DNA of 7,348 bases from Planctomycetota bacterium (lineage in GTDB: Bacteria > Planctomycetota > Phycisphaerae > WQYP01). The notes beneath the pieces are model-generated. The model did not search any database. It saw nothing but the letters and a program-made list of their open reading frames with translations, and was not told the DNA's origin. The stretch lies in contig JAKAYZ010000093.1 of assembly GCA_021816165.1 (NCBI GenBank), positions 1 to 7,348 on the forward strand, in the 5' to 3' direction. Shown piece after piece: positions 6,149-7,348 of this stretch. The position numbers and the translations under genes were made by a program. Within the stretch, counting starts at the first letter, position 1. Each line of letters begins with the position of its first letter.

Positions 6149-6253
6149 CCGTTTGGTCCTTTGAACCGTTGCTTAAAATGATTGTCCCGGCCGGCTCAAC
6201 AGCCCGCCGTCGGCTTTGCCGGGCGCGTGCGACCCTCGCCGGCTTCGCCGCGA
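6149..6253 (-). other. gspE-gspF intergenic segment with short inverted repeats
   Basis: This is the only non-coding gap in the window. It contains two near-identical short hairpins, CGGCTTTGCCG (6211-6221) and CGGCTTCGCCG (6240-6250), each with a 4-bp stem and 3-nt loop. There is also a longer pairing of GCCCG (6202-6206) with CGGGC (6220-6224), and the palindrome CCGGCCGG (6187-6194). No run of U follows on the coding strand, so it does not look like an intrinsic terminator. It could be a transcript-processing or stability element, or a small dispersed repeat; the function is unknown. Confidence 0.45.
6157..6162 (-). promoter_or_regulatory. Ribosome binding site of gspF
   Basis: Reads AAAGGA on the coding strand, 8 nt before the gspF ATG. 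It supports that start and shows that gspF can be initiated independently, since it is not overlapped by gspE. Confidence 0.75.
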
Positions 6254-7348
6254 CTATAACACCGGGTCCCGGCGTACCGCGATTTCCGGCTGGCGCAGCG
6301 GCCCGGCCGCCGCGTTTTCGCGCCCGGGGAACTCCAGCACCGGCACCTGCGCGGGCCGATAGCCCAGGGAATGTTCTTCATCCATCGTATTGCGGACGAT
6401 TTCCTCAATTGTGGTGCGCCCCTCCCGCACCAGCCGCCAGCCGTCATCCCGCAGGCCATGCATACCCTGCTGCATTGCAGTGCGGCGCATTTGGCCGGCG
6501 GAGGCGCGTTCCATAATCTGCACACGGATTTCCTCGCTGATGGCCATCATCTCGAATACGCCCTGCCGGCCGCGATAACCGGTACCCATGCAGGCCCGGC
6601 ATCCGCGTCCGTGATACACCACATCCGGCACCACATCGCCATATTCCGCACGCAGGGCCGCCAAATCAGCCGTGGGCGCCGGCTCCCGGCAATGCGGACA
6701 CAACAACCGCACCAGCCGCTGGGCGACCACCATTTCCAGGCTGGACGCCACCAGATAGGGCTCCACGCCCATATCAACCAGCCGGGTGGAGGCGCTGGGT
6801 GCATCATTGGTATGCAGCGTACTGAATACCAGGTGCCCGGTCAGCGACGCCTGCACGGCAATTTCGGCGGTCTCCCGATCGCGTATTTCGCCCACCAGCA
6901 CCACATCCGGATCATGCCGGAGAACGGCCCGCAGGCCCGCCACGAACGTCAGCCCCGTTTTTTGTGAAACCTGGATCTGGTTGATGCCGCGCAATTGGTA
7001 TTCCACCGGATCTTCAATGGTGATAATTTTTCGATCCACCTCGTTGATCCGCGACAAGGCGGCATACAGTGTGGTGGTTTTGCCGGACCCGGTAGGTCCG
7101 GTTACCAGCACAATCCCGTGCGGAAGTTCCAGTATCCGCGCAAACAGATCACGGTCGCGCTGCGCCATGCCCAGGTGTTCAAGCCCCAGCAGCGTGTCGC
7201 CGCGATCAAGAATACGCAGCACCACCGCTTCGCCGTGGATCATCGGAATCACCGAGACCCGCAGATCAATCTGCCGATCCGCCACTTTCACCCGGATGCG
7301 TCCGTCCTGCGGCAGACGTTTTTCGGCAATGTCCAGATGGCTGAGAAT
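6254..7348 (-). CDS. gspE: GspE, secretion ATPase (5' end beyond the window)
   Basis: Cytoplasmic hexameric ATPase that powers pseudopilus assembly. The frame is open to the right edge and gives 364 residues; the missing part is the N-terminal domain and the start of the N2 domain. The visible part begins [18 protein letters not shown], a hallmark of the family. In order: Walker A GPTGSGKT (84-91), Asp box [10 protein letters not shown] (108-117), Walker [13 protein letters not shown] (146-157), His box [10 protein letters not shown] (171-180), and a zinc-type tetracysteine module C217-x2-C220-x29-C250-x2-C253, common to GspE and PilB. The usual end near [10 protein letters not shown] (312-321) is followed by about 40 extra residues, Pro/Arg-rich and unrecognised, to a TAG stop. 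A GTG at 7291 could be mistaken for the start, but conserved sequence continues upstream of it. Confidence 0.95.
   Translation of the reverse strand: MLSHLDIAEKRLPQDGRIRVKVADRQIDLRVSVIPMIHGEAVVLRILDRGDTLLGLEHLGMAQRDRDLFARILELPHGIVLVTGPTGSGKTTTLYAALSRINEVDRKIITIEDPVEYQLRGINQIQVSQKTGLTFVAGLRAVLRHDPDVVLVGEIRDRETAEIAVQASLTGHLVFSTLHTNDAPSASTRLVDMGVEPYLVASSLEMVVAQRLVRLLCPHCREPAPTADLAALRAEYGDVVPDVVYHGRGCRACMGTGYRGRQGVFEMMAISEEIRVQIMERASAGQMRRTAMQQGMHGLRDDGWRLVREGRTTIEEIVRNTMDEEHSLGYRPAQVPVLEFPGRENAAAGPLRQPEIAVRRDPVL

Noticed and set aside
6170..6199. Possible promoter for gspF (TTGAGC at 6199-6194, then a TTTAAG-like element)
   Set aside because: The match is weak, the -10 does not fit well and sigma preferences of the host are unknown.
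7289..7291. GTG at 7291 as the start of gspE
   Set aside because: The frame is open to the window edge and encodes the conserved [14 protein letters not shown] upstream of it, so the gene starts outside the window.
1..7348. A previously undescribed system in this window
   Set aside because: All genes belong to the known T2SS set in the expected order. I found no unassigned gene, array or mobile element; the novelty is limited to variations in known components.

Overview
The window is a stretch of a type II secretion system (T2SS) operon, transcribed entirely on the minus strand. In transcription order, from the right edge to the left, it holds gspE (5' part missing), gspF, gspG, gspH, gspI, gspJ, gspK and gspL (3' part missing). 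It codes almost wall to wall. The only gap is 105 bp between gspE and gspF, and every junction from gspF to gspL is a 4-bp stop/start overlap.

DNA is GC-rich (roughly 60% by eye). The gene set, the PilM-like GspL, the long GspK (520 aa) and the short palindromic GC-rich segments between or at the front of genes suggest a bacterium of the Planctomycetes/Verrucomicrobia/Lentisphaerae group. This is a judgement from the look of the proteins, not a database match; Acidobacteria or a deltaproteobacterial lineage are not excluded.

How the parts work together: GspE is the cytoplasmic ATPase, held at the inner membrane by the cytoplasmic domain of GspL. GspF is the polytopic platform protein. GspG is the major pseudopilin. 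GspH, I, J and K are minor pseudopilins that form the tip of the periplasmic pseudopilus, which pushes folded proteins through the outer-membrane secretin. The secretin (GspD), GspM/GspC-type proteins and the prepilin peptidase (GspO) are not in the window. gspM-like or gspD genes may lie beyond the left edge.

Region by region (+ coordinates): 1-1099 gspL; 1096-2658 gspK; 2655-3317 gspJ; 3314-3760 gspI (GTG start); 3757-4329 gspH; 4326-4916 gspG; 4913-6148 gspF; 6149-6253 gap with short inverted repeats and the gspF ribosome binding site; 6254-7348 gspE. I see no RNA gene, CRISPR array, mobile element, convincing promoter or terminator.

I do not see a new system. The points worth a second look are unusual features of a known machine: a textbook EF-hand loop inside GspK, a GspG C-terminus poor in the acidic residues that normally bind calcium, an Ala in place of the -1 Gly at the GspH prepilin site, and very long N-terminal leaders on GspG, GspH and GspK whose DNA looks like short dispersed repeats captured in frame.
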